Of a stretch of 64,000 nucleotides of DNA, positions 10,045-25,000 are shown in pieces (position 1 is the stretch's first letter; each line of letters starts with the position of its first letter). The position numbers and the translations under genes were made by a program. The stretch is from contig NC_134840.1 of the NCBI RefSeq assembly GCF_965363235.1, positions 86,338,916 through 86,402,915 on the forward strand, read 5' to 3'. Under the pieces are notes generated by a model, which saw only the letters and a program-made list of their open reading frames with translations, did no database searches and was not told the origin of the DNA. This stretch comes from Mytilus galloprovincialis. Its lineage: Eukaryota > Mollusca > Bivalvia > Mytilida > Mytilidae.

Positions 10045-13000
10045 ATGGCAGACGAAGTGATATTAGAATATCTTCATATGGAAATAGTTAATTATATTTA
10101 CCGATCAAGCGAGAAACCAGATCAAGTAAATATGTTTTGTTGTTGTTATTATTATTATACTAAAGGGAATCCTTAAATTTTATTTATGTATTTTATAATG
10201 CCTGTTGTTTTCTGACATAGTTGTAGAACACTGGACACAGCTTTCTTCTACATGTTCTATCAACATATCCTTTAATTTATACATTGGTCAGTTGATAGTC
10301 AACCTTCCCATTGATAGTAAAGAGAAGTGTAATGTACTTGCAAGGAGTCACAATGTCAATTTCTACTGTATTCTCATTAGAAAATCTCATTGTCTGACCG
10401 TTTTATCAGCAGTATCAAGCAGTATCACTGTCAAGGGAGTGTGATTGGATGAAGACCATTTGACAAACCTATTGATGACCTTCAGCCATAGTAGACTTTG
10501 AACTATGAATTGATTGCAATTGTGATGTTAATGTTATTTAAATACATTAATTCTAAAACATAAAAATAAGAAGATGATGCTATAAGACCAAATGCCACTG
10601 AAGTTAACAACTATATGTCACCTTACATTGTACAACACCAAACAATAAGCAGAGCACATACTGCACTGTTGGCTATGAATGGTCCTGAACTGAGTGTCTG
10701 ACAAATATAAAACCCTTTTCTGTTTCTAATTTGTTCTTTTAATAAATAAAAGAAGATATGCAGTCAGGGCCGTAACTACATTGAGGCAAATGAGGCAAAT
10801 GCCTCATTTTGGAAATTTCAAAAAAAAAAAAAAAAAAAAAAATGAAACAAAAGATTGTCGTCATATCAAATTGTTTTCACGGAAAGTGTCTTGCAAGAAG
10901 CAAGTTTTCTTCACTCTCTGATGTCGCCTCTGCATTTTTTTTTAATGATCCATGTTTCTATGTTACTTTTGGTTTTCAGAGTTGATGGTCTATTGTTTGT
11001 TCTTCTGTGTCCCGGATTTGTTTTTTGTTGATTTATTGTCCTACTTTATGACTAAAGTCTCAGTGTTGATTTTTATTTGTAAACGTTTGCAATGTTGCAT
11101 GTCCACTTATGTCCAGACATTGTGCGAGAAAATATTTTAAGAATATACGTTGCTACTGGACACAGAAAAAAATGATCAATTCCTGCAGGGAGAATTGAAC
11201 TTGGTATCAAAGAATACAAAACTTCCTTTTAATGCCCCACCTACGATAGTAGAGGGGCAGTATGTTTTCTGGTCTGTGCGTCCGTTCAGGTTAAAGTTTT
11301 TGGTCATGGTAGTTTTTGATGAAGCTGAAGTCCAATCAACTTGAAACTTAGTACACTTGTTGCTTATGATATGATCGTTCTAATTTTAAAGCCAAATTAG
11401 ACTTTTGACCCCAATTTCACTGTCCACTAAACATAGAAAATGAAAGTCAGAGTTTCAGGTTAAAGTTTTTGGTCAAGGTAGTTTTTGATGAAATTGAAGT
11501 CCAATCAACTTGAAACTTAGTACATATGTTCCCTATAGTATAATCTTTCTAATTTTAATGCCAAATTAGATTATTACCCAATTTCACGGTCAATGGAACA
11601 TGGAAAAGGATAGTGCGAGTGGGACATCCGTGTACTTTGGACACATTCTTGTTTGGAATTGAGGACAAGGGGCACTTGAGTTCATTTGTGTGTTTAATGT
11701 TTTTGTTTATTTTTATTTTTTATGTAAATTTTAATGTCAACATTATAGTGATGTTACTACAAGTAATTGACATGCATTTGGTCCTTTTATGGGTGTAATT
11801 TGTGCTTTTATAAAGATATATTTATAATACATATCTATCACTTCTGTGCATGTCTCACCTAGCTTCGATTGATTTAAACGATTCAGAGAAAATACCCAAT
11901 TTTTCTTAATATGGATTGTAAAATTGGGTATTTTCTCTGAGCCGGCACATATGATTATGAGAATTACGATTTTTGCTTTATCCTACATATCGGTCTTTTA
12001 ATGTTATCACTAAAAGCTAAGAATCTTAAATTACAATGAAGCTATGTTTTTGCTTTCAGACCAGAATATTGTCGAAAAAATAGTTAGAAAGTATTCGCGT
12101 TTCAATGTAAGAAAGAGTCCGGGAAACGCTCAGAATGCACGATTTTGAGTTATTTTTCTCAGAGCTTCTGGGGGCCTTGATCCCCTCGCCGAATATATTT
12201 GCCTCACTATTAAAGGAGGCTAGTTACGGCCCTGGCAGTTTAAACACACAAAAACAAACATTGCGTACGTCGATAAAAAGGTCGATAAAAAATCTCCAGT
12301 TAGGAGACCCAAACTCCAGCTGAAAATTTCCAAATCTCCACTCTGTCACATGTCTGACTGACAAATATAAAACCATTTTCTGTTTCTAATTTTTCAACCA
12401 AAATCGAAGACTATTTTTTATGTGGACACTAGTACATGTTTAACTTCCATCAAAGCCAGTAAGATTATTTAATAAAATATTCTGTTTGGTCTTTTTCTGA
12501 TAAACCTGTGTTTTTGCATATTATATTTTGTACAAGAAGCACAAATTTACAGAATCTGCAATAAGCAAATGAAAATTTTGTCTGAAAGTAACTTGCATAA
12601 GTTATGATTAGATTATCAATGGATGACATTTAAGTGTAATACCACCAATTTTAATGCAACAACATTTGTAATGTTCATTTTGATTGGATAACATCACTTT
12701 CTTACATGGCATCAATTGACAATTGATGCTATTGGAGGTAGATGCAAGCGCAGACGGCATATGACAGATTTTAAATACATGTTTTAATGTTGTTTTCTGT
12801 CACTTTCATTAGAATGGAGATGAAGATATTGTACTTTAAGCTCCTACGGCATCAATTGGGGATTTGATGGTCGCAAATTAAGTTACTGTCGACGCATAAG
12901 TTATCTCATAAATCATCATAATCACAGTATGTCACATCCAGTTGCATATGAAAAAATTAAAAAAAAATCTTTGAATTTGACAGTTGTAGGACATGTAGGA

Positions 13001-16000
13001 AATTAATCCTACATTTCATTACAATAAATAATGTCTAGGTCATAAACATATATATATATCTTTGGTGTTTCAAAGCACAATTGTTTTTTTTATTTGGTGT
13101 TTTTATGGAATATTTTGGAAACTTGAAGTTACATGGTTACTAAAGCTTATACACAGGTTAAAAAAAAAAGGTGAAAATTTGATTATTTTAATCTAATTGA
13201 TGGTTATTTTCTGATATATATGGAATGAAATGTTATGTGAAATTTTGTCTAAGTACTAGACAAGATAAAACTTTACACATACCAGGTATTTTTTTTTTTT
13301 ATGAAACAAAGATAAATTCTGCACTATTTTTTGAAAAGTGCAAATTTAATAAGGACTTACAGGGGGAAATCAATGGTGGTATACTATACACTTTTAGTCT
13401 AATAACATACCTGTAGTTTTATATTTTATTTTCAGGATAACTGTTTATCAAAGTTGGAATCTATTGGATACAGAATAGGACAAAGCCTTGTTGAAAGGTA
13501 TTTAATTGTACCAATATATATTTGACCATTTAAGTTTCGGAAGAATTAGTTCCTTTTATGCAGAAATTTTAGCTTGTAATTTTTTTTATTAATACATGTA
13601 CATGTAGATTTCCAAACTTTACCCTATTGCCTCTTACTGTTTGTTTATTAAACCTGTATTATTTCATCTTTGATGTGAAATTATTACTTGATTGACTTGT
13701 AAAATACAAATGTAGATAATCAAACTCCCCATCATGTATCAAAGAGACAACGCCACAACAACTTGACCAAAGAGTAGAAAGCAGCAGAAGTCCAAAAATG
13801 GGACGTCAACACAGCTGGAAAATTCAGCACCCAGAGGTGGGTTTCAGCTCTGCTGGTCCTACTAGTTCATGTAGTTCAATGAAATCAATGCCACACCAAA
13901 CTCCAAAACATATAGATGAACTTCATTCAAAAACATATAAAATAACAAAAGCCAGCGCTTCTGACTTGGGACAGACACAAAAATGTGGCTGGGTTAAACA
14001 TGTTCTTTGATAAACTACATACATTGCCATGATTTCACACACTCTGCATGTGTAAGGTTGTGGATCTAGTGGAACACTGCTAAATGTGTAATTACATGAG
14101 ACAACAATTACCTGAAAGCAATTAATGAAAAAAATATTCAGCATACATCTCCTTACTTTAATAGCATATGTTGCACTTCTTGGTTTATTATTCCAAATTG
14201 ATATGTTTCTCTAAAGTAGAAAGTTACTTGATCTAATTTTTTTTTCAAAATATATGTTTCAAATTGGCTATATTCATATGTGTTAATATGTGTTTTAGTC
14301 CTTTTGGAAAAGTCAGTACAATGTATTAATTTGTTGATTTATAAATATATACAGGGTAACTAAAAACATATGAAAAAGTGCCAATAACTTTAATTTTTAA
14401 ATCTCTATTTTAGATTTACAAAAGATGGTACCAGATTTAAAGATGAATTAGATACAATGAAGTTTATATGTAAAGATCTATGGAACTTTGTGTATAAAAA
14501 ACAAATTGATAACCTTAGAACAAATCATCAGGTAAGAAGGACCTAAAATTTGTTTAAGAAAGTTCTAGTCAAGACTAATTTTACTTTAAAGCCAGTTTTC
14601 AGTGTAAGTTCTTTGTTGGAAAGGACTTTTTATGATAGCAACTCACCAATAACTAATATGTTGTAAAAACTATTTTATATCTATGTACTATTGAATTCAA
14701 ACTTTTTTCATTGTTATGTTTTGCTTGTAACAAAATTCATCGTTATAAAATATGTTTTTTTTAATTCTGGTTTACACTTTCTTACTATTGGATAAGAAAA
14801 ATTTGGTTCAATGGATCAGTTCTTCATTTGTCACAATATGATGATGATGTCAATAAAATCATCTGTGTATTTGAGTTTGCTATATTCTTATCACCAAGTA
14901 ATATTAAAAGCTACCACATGATGTCTCAAAAATGGAACTCAATGTTTTTGAAGATTGTTGAAGAGAATTCTAAAGTTTGCTCTATATTTTCATTAGAGTA
15001 GCAGATTTCCCATGATGTACCTTGTATGATATGACATATCCCCAGTTTTGATAATTGAATTTTAATAAACAGTTTGTTTCAATAATTTGATAGAAGATTA
15101 CCAGGTCTCATGCTTTTTAAAGATTTATTAATTAAACTGTAACATGTATCACACCCAGTTTAATATAAATATAATAAAGATCAATAATGTAACTTATTTT
15201 CTTTGCAGGGTGTTTATGTTTTACAAGATAATAAATTTCGATTTTTAACACAACTATCCAATGGTAAACAATATATGGATTATGCACCCAAAGTAAGTAC
15301 AAAGACAACATACCTGTTTACCGCCCTTGATTGATATTGAAAATACCAGTTCAGACCTTTTTTCTTCAATCATGTCAAACTCAGGATATGCAGGAATTCA
15401 CAATATTTTTGTAAATTTGAAAATTTTCCCTGAAGGTTCAGAAACAGTAGATAAGTTCTCATCATGATTTTTTGAGCAGCAACAAGGTCACTTCCTTTGC
15501 TTTGTGTTTTGTCAAGAGCAAATAATAATTTTGTGCCATGATTTTTTTACACCATATTTTTTCTTTTCCTTTCTGCACAAAATTTATGTTCAGGCTTGCT
15601 TATTTTCATGATTTGAATAATATATCTTTGTACAATGCAAAATAAGCCGTTTGATAAGGGGAGATAATGCTTTAGTCTTCATCACTATTTTTAATTTATA
15701 GATTTTGTAATTTCTTCCTTGCCAGGCAGCTAAAAATACATATCAAATATGATCTAGGACCAATACAACATCAAGGTTCAATTCTCAGTTATCAAACTGT
15801 CTCTATAGCTTATCTGGCCCCAAGGAAAAGCTATTACCCTCACTGAAAGCCCAGTGCTGGTTATAGTCATAATTATGTACCTAGATTTGACACCAAAGAT
15901 GAATATGTTTTATTTTCTCAATTGGTTAAGTTTTATTATAAAACATATAAACATTGAGTGTTTTTTTTTTTTTTAAGGGAAATTGGTTATTTATCAAAAT

Positions 16001-19000
16001 CTTCAGAAATGTATTGCTATTGAATAATTGTCTTTCCTTACTCTTCATCTTTTTAGAATGCAATGACCTTACAGCGACCCTTCTTGTTAGAAATTAAAAA
16101 AAAAAACACACAGTGCAAATTATTTAACAACTGCTATGACAAAGTTGATAAACACAGGGATCTCTAGGAAGTTGGGAAATATTAAAATACAGCAAATAAT
16201 CATCACTCTTTCATCTTACTCATAATTCTGTGTTGATTGTTTTTCAAGGTCAGGATCTGTAAACTGATCCCAAAACCTTAAAATAGAATCTTTTTTCTTT
16301 GGATTAAAAATCACTGAATAAGATGTTTTTGTCCATTAAATGTTATGGATTTGTAATTAATGAAAAAAATCTGCACAAAGAATTTATTTTTGTACATACA
16401 TGTATGCATACCATGGTTCAATAAACTCCTTAATATTATATAAATTACCAGGTACTCTTTGCATTTGAATAAAACTTGTCTTCTTAAGTGTTGTGTCAAA
16501 TTGAACAGAAATTCATTCCTTGAAGATCATTTGTTTGAAATTCTCAGTTTTTTTGTAGCTTGAATGTGTAACTGTAACAGGCAATGTTGATTTTGTTTTC
16601 AAACTGTCGTTAAATGATTAAGGATGGCTAATGAAGAATACTATTATGATATTGTGATATCTTTCTTTAAGTAAAATTTAAAAAAAGATATATTCCTTTA
16701 AGTAAAATTTAAAACAATATCTTCCTTTGAAGTAAAATTAAAAAAGATATCTTCCTTTAAGTAAAATTGAACATAGATATTGAATGAATTTAAGCAAATG
16801 ATGTAGTATTGCTATGATTGCTCATGGACATAATTATACATTTTCACATATATTTAAAAAATTACTGATTTTAGATATTCCCCTTGGACTGTGCTTTATT
16901 GCATAATATATTTAAAATTTTATAGGTTTTAGATATTTCCCTTTGACTGTGCTTTATTGCTTAAACAGTTAGAATTTTATAGGTTTTAGATATTTCCCTT
17001 AAACTGTACTCTATTGCTTAATACAGTTAGAATTTTATAGGTTTTAGATATTTCCCTTGGACTGTGCTTTATTGCTTAATACAGTTAGAATTTTATAGGT
17101 TTTAGATATTTCCCTTGGACTGTGCTTTATTGCTTAATACAGTTAGAATTTTATAGGTTTTATATATTTCCCTTGGACTGTGCTTTATTGCTTAATACAG
17201 TTAGAATTTTATAGGTTTTAGATATTTCCCTTGGACTGTGCTTTATTGCTTAATACAGTTAGAATTTTATAGGTTTTAGATATTTCCCTTGGACTGTGCT
17301 TTATTGCTTAATACAGTTAGAATTTTATAGGTTTTATATATTTCCCTTGGACTGTGCTTTATTGCTTAATACAGTTAGAATTTTATAGGTTTTAGATATT
17401 TCCCTTGGACTGTGCTTTATTGCTTAATACAGTTAGAATTTTATAGGTTTTAGATATTTCCCTTGGACTGTGCTTTATTGCTTAATACAGTTAGAATTTT
17501 ATAGGTTTTAGATATTTCCCTTGGACTGTGCTTTATTGCTTAATACAGTTAGAATTTTTTAGGTTTTAGATATTTCCCTTGGACTGTGCTTTATTGCTTA
17601 ATACAGTTAGAATTTTATAGGTTTTAGATATTTCCCTTGGACTGTGCTTTATTGCTTAATACAGTTAGAATTTTATAGGTTTTAGATCTTAATACAGTTA
17701 GAATTTTATAGGTTTTAGATATTTCCCTTGGACTGTGCTTTATTGCTTAATACAGTTAGAATTTTATAGGTTTTAGATATTTCCCTTGGACTGTGCTTTA
17801 TTGCTTAATACAGTTAGAATTTTATAGGTTTTAGATATTTCCCTTTGACTGTGCTTTATTGCTTAAACAGTTAGAATTTTATAGGTTTTAGATATTTCCC
17901 TTAAACTGTACTCTATTGCTTAATACAGTTAGAATTTTATAGGTTTTAGATATTTCCCTTGGACTGTGCTTTATTGCTTAATACAGTTAGAATTTTATAG
18001 GTTTTAGATATTTCCCTTGGACTGTGCTTTATTGCTTAATACAGTTAGAATTTTATAGGTTTTAGATATTTCCCTTGGACTGTGCTTTATTGCTTAATAC
18101 AGTTAGAATTTTATAGGTTTTAGATATTTCCCTTGGACTGTGCTTTATTGCTTAATACAGTTAGAATTTTATAGGTTTTATATATTTCCCTTGGACTGTG
18201 CTTTATTGCTTAATACAGTTAGAATTTTATAGGTTTTAGATATTTCCCTTGGACTGTGCTTTATTGCTTAATACAGTTAGAATTTTATAGGTTTTAGATA
18301 TTTCCCTTGGACTGTGCTTTATTGCTTAATACAGTTAGAATTTTATAGGTTTTAGATATTTCCCTTGGACTGTGCTTTATTGCTTAATACAGTTAGAATT
18401 TTATAGGTTTTAGATCTTAATACAGTTAGAATTTTATAGGTTTTAGATATTTCCCTTGGACTGTGCTTTATTGCTTAATACAGTTAGAATTTTATAGGTT
18501 TTAGATATTTCCCTTGGACTGTGCTTTATTGCTTAATACAGTTAGAATTTTATAGGTTTTAGATATTTCCCTTGGACTGTGCTTTATTGCTTAATACAGT
18601 TAGAATTTTATAGGTTTTAGATATTTCCCTTGGACTGTGCTTTATTGCTTAATACAGTTAGAATTTTATAGGTTTTAGATATTTCCCTTGGACTGTGCTT
18701 TATTGCTTAATACAGTTAGAATTTTATAGGTTTTAGATATTTCCCTTGGACTGTGCTTTATTGCTTAATACAGTTAGAATTTTATAGGTTTTAGATATTT
18801 CCCTTGGACTGTGCTTTATTGCTTAATACAGTTAGAATTTTATAGGTTTTAGATATTTCCCTTGGACTGTGCTTTATTGCTTAACCCATTAACCCCTAAT
18901 GACGCATATAGGCGTCATGGCGACAACCATTCTTTGATGGCACGTATGACCCTCCATACCTTTTTTGAATTGCCCAACTTGAACTGTCATGATAGTAGGG

Positions 19001-22000
19001 ACTTCAACCAAGCAGTTCATGGTCCATTACCTCTTGTCAGACGTCTGTTCATGAAAATATGGCACTTTGAAAGCCGTTTAAGAGTTCAAAATCGGAAAAA
19101 CGTGAAAAGTAGCTAAAATCAGGTGGGGGTGGGCATCTGTTGATGGCCACTACTTAACTGGTAGTCATTGTAGGTATACACTATTATCGTAAATGCATGC
19201 ATAGGTGGTATAAGAACACAAAGAGGTATAATATGGCCAATAGGAATCTAGTCTGTAAAATGTAGGTCACCGTTTTGTCAAAAATCCGTAAAAACGGACA
19301 TTTAGGCAGACCTGACTTGACGATAATAATTCGCCAGCAAGACACTTAAGTCCCATATACTCCCAGTTAGCATGCATGGACTGCTGTAACTATAGGGTAA
19401 TACTTGAATGACACAGAAACACAGTCTGGTTAATGTTCACCTCTCAAGGTCGTTTTAAAATCGGAAAATAGACGGAAAATGCCATTTTTCAGTGGGGGTG
19501 GGTTCAAACCCACGAGAAAATCTTCCACCTCCCACCCCACCCCCCTCCCATGCTATCCGCCCCCTAATGTCAATACATAGTTTAATAGATGAGCAGCAGT
19601 TACAGCATCAAGAGTCTGCTAATTTGCATATAATTTGCATATTATTGCAAATTTTCGAAAATGCCTGATTTTCCAGAAATCTCTTAGGGGCCAATGAGTT
19701 AATACAGTTAGAATTTTATAGGTTTTAGATATTTCCCTTTGACTGTGCTTTATTGCTTAATACAGTTAGAATTTTATAGGTTTTAGTTATTTCCCTTGGA
19801 CTGTGCTTTATTGCTTAATACAGTTAGAATTTTATAGGTTTTAGATATTTCCCTTAAACTGTACTCTATTGCTCCATATATTTGAAAATTAATAGGTTTT
19901 AGTTTTTAACCCTTGAACTGTACTTTTACCTAGTCAGGAATATGACAGTTGTTATTCATTTATTTGATGTGTTTCAGACTATTTGTTGACCAACTGTAGA
20001 TTTTTGTGTTGTTTTATATTTGCTTCTTTTTCATTTTGAGGTATTTGACATGGACATTTTAATATATATATATTTCAGAATCTATCAATATCTTTGACTC
20101 CCTACCAATGTGTTTTTTTTTTATTATTTGAGGAGGAGGAGATATATAGCAATCACCCTTTCAATCTGTCTCTCAGTCTGTCCATATACCTTGTATGCAC
20201 AACTCCATTTAAATGGCTGGATATTTATTGATAAAATATAGACAGTTATTGGATCCTCAATACTCTTCAACTTTTTTCTTGTTTGGCTTAATAAATATTT
20301 GATGAGTGTCACTGATGAGTCTTATGTAGACAAAACGCGCGTCTGGCATACTAAATTATAATCCTGGTACCTTTGATAACTATAGAAATATAAATTGGGG
20401 ATGTACATAAAGCAATATGATCTCAGAAGGCGGTGTGAATGTCAAGATCTAATACAATTAATGGACAGGGATATCCTTGGGCGAGTTCACTCACAGTTAA
20501 ACTTTTCCATGTTTATGACATACAGCTGATTTACAATGCAAACGTATTATTAGATTTTTTTTTAATTCTTGTATACATGTACTTTTTAATCAAATCTTAT
20601 AATTAAGGTATATGAATAAAGATTTGTTTATAATTTCATTCCATTTTTGACAAGTGTAACATCCTAAAGCATGTTACCTTTGTACCAGCATGTGTTTTTA
20701 TGAGAATAAACAATCTATCTATCATAACCTTGGAGCCATTAATTAAAAACTAATATAGTTAATTGTTTCCTTGTACAAATGCATATATATATGTATCTAT
20801 AATGATACATTGTAAATGAAAAAAAAATTGCCTCAGCGGATGTCAAAACAACTTGTCACTTTTACAGGAACACTTCGTTTAAAATTGTTTCCATTTGTGA
20901 ACATTACTGTCATCTTTGAAACATGTTCTATTTATAACTTATGTCCAAGATTCCATCTTTAATACTTAAAGGGCTTTGATAAGGATTAGATATATAACTA
21001 ATTGATTACAAATTATGAACAAGAATTGCGACTCATATAAAAGAGGGATGAAAGATATCAGAGGGACAGTCAAACTCATAGATTGAAAATAAATTGACAA
21101 CGGTCTGGCTAAAAATAAAAAGACAAACAGACAACAATAGTACACACAGAAAACTAAAGATTAAGCAACACAAACCTCACCAACGAACCCACCAAAAACT
21201 GGGGGTGATCTCAGTATAAAGTATTTTTTATACGACCGCAAAAATTGAAAATTTTTAAGTCGTATATTGGTATCACGTTGGGGTCGTCGTCGTCATCCGA
21301 ATACTTTTAGTTTTCGCACTCTAACTTTAGTAAAAGTGAATAGAAATTAATGAAATTTGAACACAAGGTTTATGACCACAAAAGGAAGGTCGAAATTGAT
21401 TTTGGTAGTTTTGGTTCCAACATTTTAGGAATTAGGGGCCAAAAAGGGCCCAAATAAGCATTTTCTTGGTTTTCGCACTATAACTTTAGTTTAAGTATAT
21501 AGAAATCAATGAAATTTAAACACAAGGTTTATGACCACAAAGAGAAGGTTGGGATTGATTTTGGGAGTTGAGGTCCCAACAGTTTAGGAATTAGGGGCCA
21601 AAAAGGGACCCAAATAAGCATTATTCTTGGTTTTCGCACCACAACTTTAGTATAAGCAAATAGAAATCTATGAAATTTAAACACAAGGTTTTTGACCATA
21701 AAAAGAAGGTTGGGTTTGATTTTGGGAGTTTTGGTCCCAACAGTTTAGGAAAAAGGGGCCCAAAGGGTCCAAAATTGAACTTTGTTTGATTTCATCAAAA
21801 ATTGAATAATTGGGGTTCTTTGATATGCTGAATCTAACTGTGCATATAGATTCTTAATTTTTGGTCCCTTTTTATATGACCGCAAAAATTTTAATTTTTC
21901 GTCGTATATTGCTATCACGTTGGCGTCATTGTCGTCGTCGTCCCAATACTTTTAGTTTTCGCACTCTAACTTTAGTAAAAGTGAATAGAAATCTATGAAA

Positions 22001-25000
22001 TTTTAACACAAGGTTTATGACCACAAAAGGAAGGTTGGGATTGATTTTGGGAGTTTTGATCCCAACATTTTAGGAATTAGGGACCAAAAAGGGCCCAAAT
22101 AAGCATTTTCTTGGTTTTCGCACAATAACTTAAGTTTAAATAAATAGAAATCTATGAAATTTTGACACAAGGTTTATGACCACAAAAGGAAGGTTGGGAT
22201 TGATTTTGGGAGTTTTGGTTCTAACAGTTTAGGAATTAGGGACCAAAAAAGGGCCCAAATAAGCATTATTCTTGGTTTTCGCACAATAACTTTAGTTTAA
22301 GTAAATAGAAATCAATGAAATTTAAACACAAGGTTTATGACCACAAAATGAAGGTTGGTATTGATTTTGGGAGTTGAGGTCTGAACAGTTTAGGAATAAG
22401 GGGCCAAAAAGGAGCCCAAGTAAGAATTATTCTTGATTTTCGCACCATAACTTTAGTTTAAGTGAATAGAAATCTATGAAATTTTGACACAAGGTTTATG
22501 ACCTTAAAAGGAAGGTTGGGATTGATTTTTGGAGTTTTGGTTCTAACAGTTTAGGAATTAGGGCCAAAAAAGGGCCCAAATAAGCATTATTCTTGGTTTT
22601 CGCACAAAAACTTTAGTTTAAGTAAATAGAAATCAATGAAATTTAAACACAAGGTTTATGACCACAAAAGGAAGGTTGGTATTGATTTTGGGAATTGAGG
22701 TCTGAACAGTTTAGGAATTAGGGTCCAAAAAGGGGCCCAAGTAAGCATTATTCTTAGTTTTCTCACCATAACTTAAGTATAAGTAAATAGAAATCTATGA
22801 AATTTAAACACAAGGTTTATGACCACTAAAGGAAGGTTGGGTTTGATTTTGAGAGTTCTGGTCCCAACAGTTTAGGAATAAGGGGCCCAAAGGGTCCAAA
22901 ATTGAACTTAGTTTGATTTCATCAAAAATTGAATAATTGGGGTTCTTTGATATGCCGAATCTAACTGTGTATGTAGATTCTTAAGTTTTGGTCCCTTTTC
23001 AAATTGGTCTACATTAAGGTCCAAAGGGTTCAAAAACAAACTTAGTTTGATTTTGACAAAAATTGAATCCTTGGGGTTCTTTGATATGCTGAATCTAAAA
23101 ATGTACTTAGATTTTTGATTATTGGCTCAGTTTTCAAGTTGGTCCAAATCGGGTCCAAATTAAACTTTGTTCGATTTCATCAAAAATTGAATAATTGGGG
23201 TTCTTTGATATGCCAAATCTTACTGTGTATGTAGATTCTTAATTTTTAGTCCCGTTTTCAAATTGGTCTACATTAAAGTCCAAAGGGTCCAAAATTAAAC
23301 TAAGTTTGATTTTAACAAAAATTGAATTCTTGAGCTTTTTTTGATATGCTGAATCTAAACATATACTTAGATTTTTGATTATGGGCCCAGTTTTCAAGTT
23401 GGTTCAAATCAGGATCCAAAATTATTGTATTAAGTATTGTGCAATAGGAATTTTTTTCAATTGCACAGTATTCAGCAATAGCAAGAAATCTTCAATTGCA
23501 CAGTATTGTGCAATAGCAAGAAACTTTCAATTGCACAGTATTGCGCAATAGCAAGAAATCTTCAATTGCACAGTATTGTGCAATAGCATTAAAGTCTACA
23601 CTTCTGAAGTGGGGGCATTTATACCACATTGTCTTCCTATATGATTATCTATATATCATGTTGAGGATAATTTATATGTAGTTTAACTGTTTTAGTTCAG
23701 TGATTTTGTTAGTATAATATTAAAAAAAAAATACATTTAGTATTTTAATTTTCCCCCAGACAAGTAGGACCATCTGATAACTTCATCCAATACCCATTAA
23801 AGGTGTTCTATCTCAAAAAGTTGAAAATGTTTTTAATTTGTAATGTCAGTATTTTGTTCATATCAGTGGCGGATTTACCGGGGGGCACAGGGGGCACAGG
23901 GGCATGTGCCCCCCCCCCCCAGTTCAGGTCACCAAAAAAAATGTTTAACATAATTTTATTGCTACTCAATCTTCTTAATATCTAGAGCGGAAATGAATCA
24001 CAGCTTGATTTGACTTCTTATACTGGCCGTTAATTAATGAGGCTAAAAAAGGTCACCATTTGTAAGGATATGAAGGTGTTTTACAGATATTAGAATAATG
24101 TACAAAAAAGTAAGTCTGGAAGCAAGGCCAAAAAAATATAGAGGTGATGAAGAAAATATTGATTGATTGTATGTTGTTAATAACGTCCAGTGGCAAATAT
24201 TTGATGCATATGAGGACAAATATAATAACAGATCAATTGGCAGGAAAAGAAAGTATAAAGTGAAATAGTAAAAACAATAAAAAAAAATATAGAAATATAG
24301 AGATATAGAAACGATGATCTAACCCTCCCCCTTTTAAAAAACAACAACCAAAAAACAAAAAACTCACACTCGCATATACTTTATATACATCTCTAAAAAA
24401 TCTAAAATTTTGGTTTCATGGTGCCCCCCCTGACATCAAGGTTCTGGATCCGCCCCTGCATATATTTGTATATTGGGAGATTTTCTAAATAGAAAATCAA
24501 TGTACTTCATTTAAATTCTTTGCTATATCAGTGAAATTTCAACTAATTCAAAATGCATTGTTGAAAATTATTAGATGCAGGAATCAGCATAGCTTGTTGC
24601 ACAGTGGAGATTATTTAGCTTTGATGCTTTTTCTACCTCCTCTGAAATTTGTGTACATTGGACACATTCTTCTTATTTTATATTTCAGCTTCTTGCATTG
24701 CCATGTGGATTAATGAGAGGAGCTTTAGCTAACCTTGGTATCAACAGTATTGTGACAGCAGAGGTCACAGCTATGCCTGCATGTATGTATAGAACATTGA
24801 ATGTGAATATAAACTTATCACATGAAAATCATTATTGACTAGTTATGTACTGCAAATACCTTTTGTCATAGACTTTAAGTGTAAAGAAAACTAAACTATA
24901 AAAATGATAGGTACAGGGAAAAGGTATTTAAGGTTTATATGAATATCTAGAAAACTTAAGACATTACTGTACATGTACATGTACATATTGAATGTAAACA

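Larger units (their letters stand above)
10765..12234. mobile_element. 1.47-kb TIR element, 5-bp target duplication GCAGT
   Basis: A perfect 14-bp terminal inverted repeat, CAGGGCCGTAACTA, flanked by GCAGT at 10760-10764 and 12235-12239. Inside are a long A-run (from about 10816), a copy of the GCCCC-hairpin repeat family (11234-11675) and a 20-bp-arm hairpin (11884-11939). No transposase frame is recognisable. The ends match those of 25832-26644 and 28719-30532. Confidence 0.9.

Noticed and set aside
18862..19116. 84-residue frame as a transposase
   Set aside because: Starts within the 58-bp satellite, crosses the transposon end, and lacks any DDE-type motif.
16867..19930. CRISPR-like array
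   Set aside because: The units are contiguous 58-bp repeats without unique spacers, in a eukaryotic intron.
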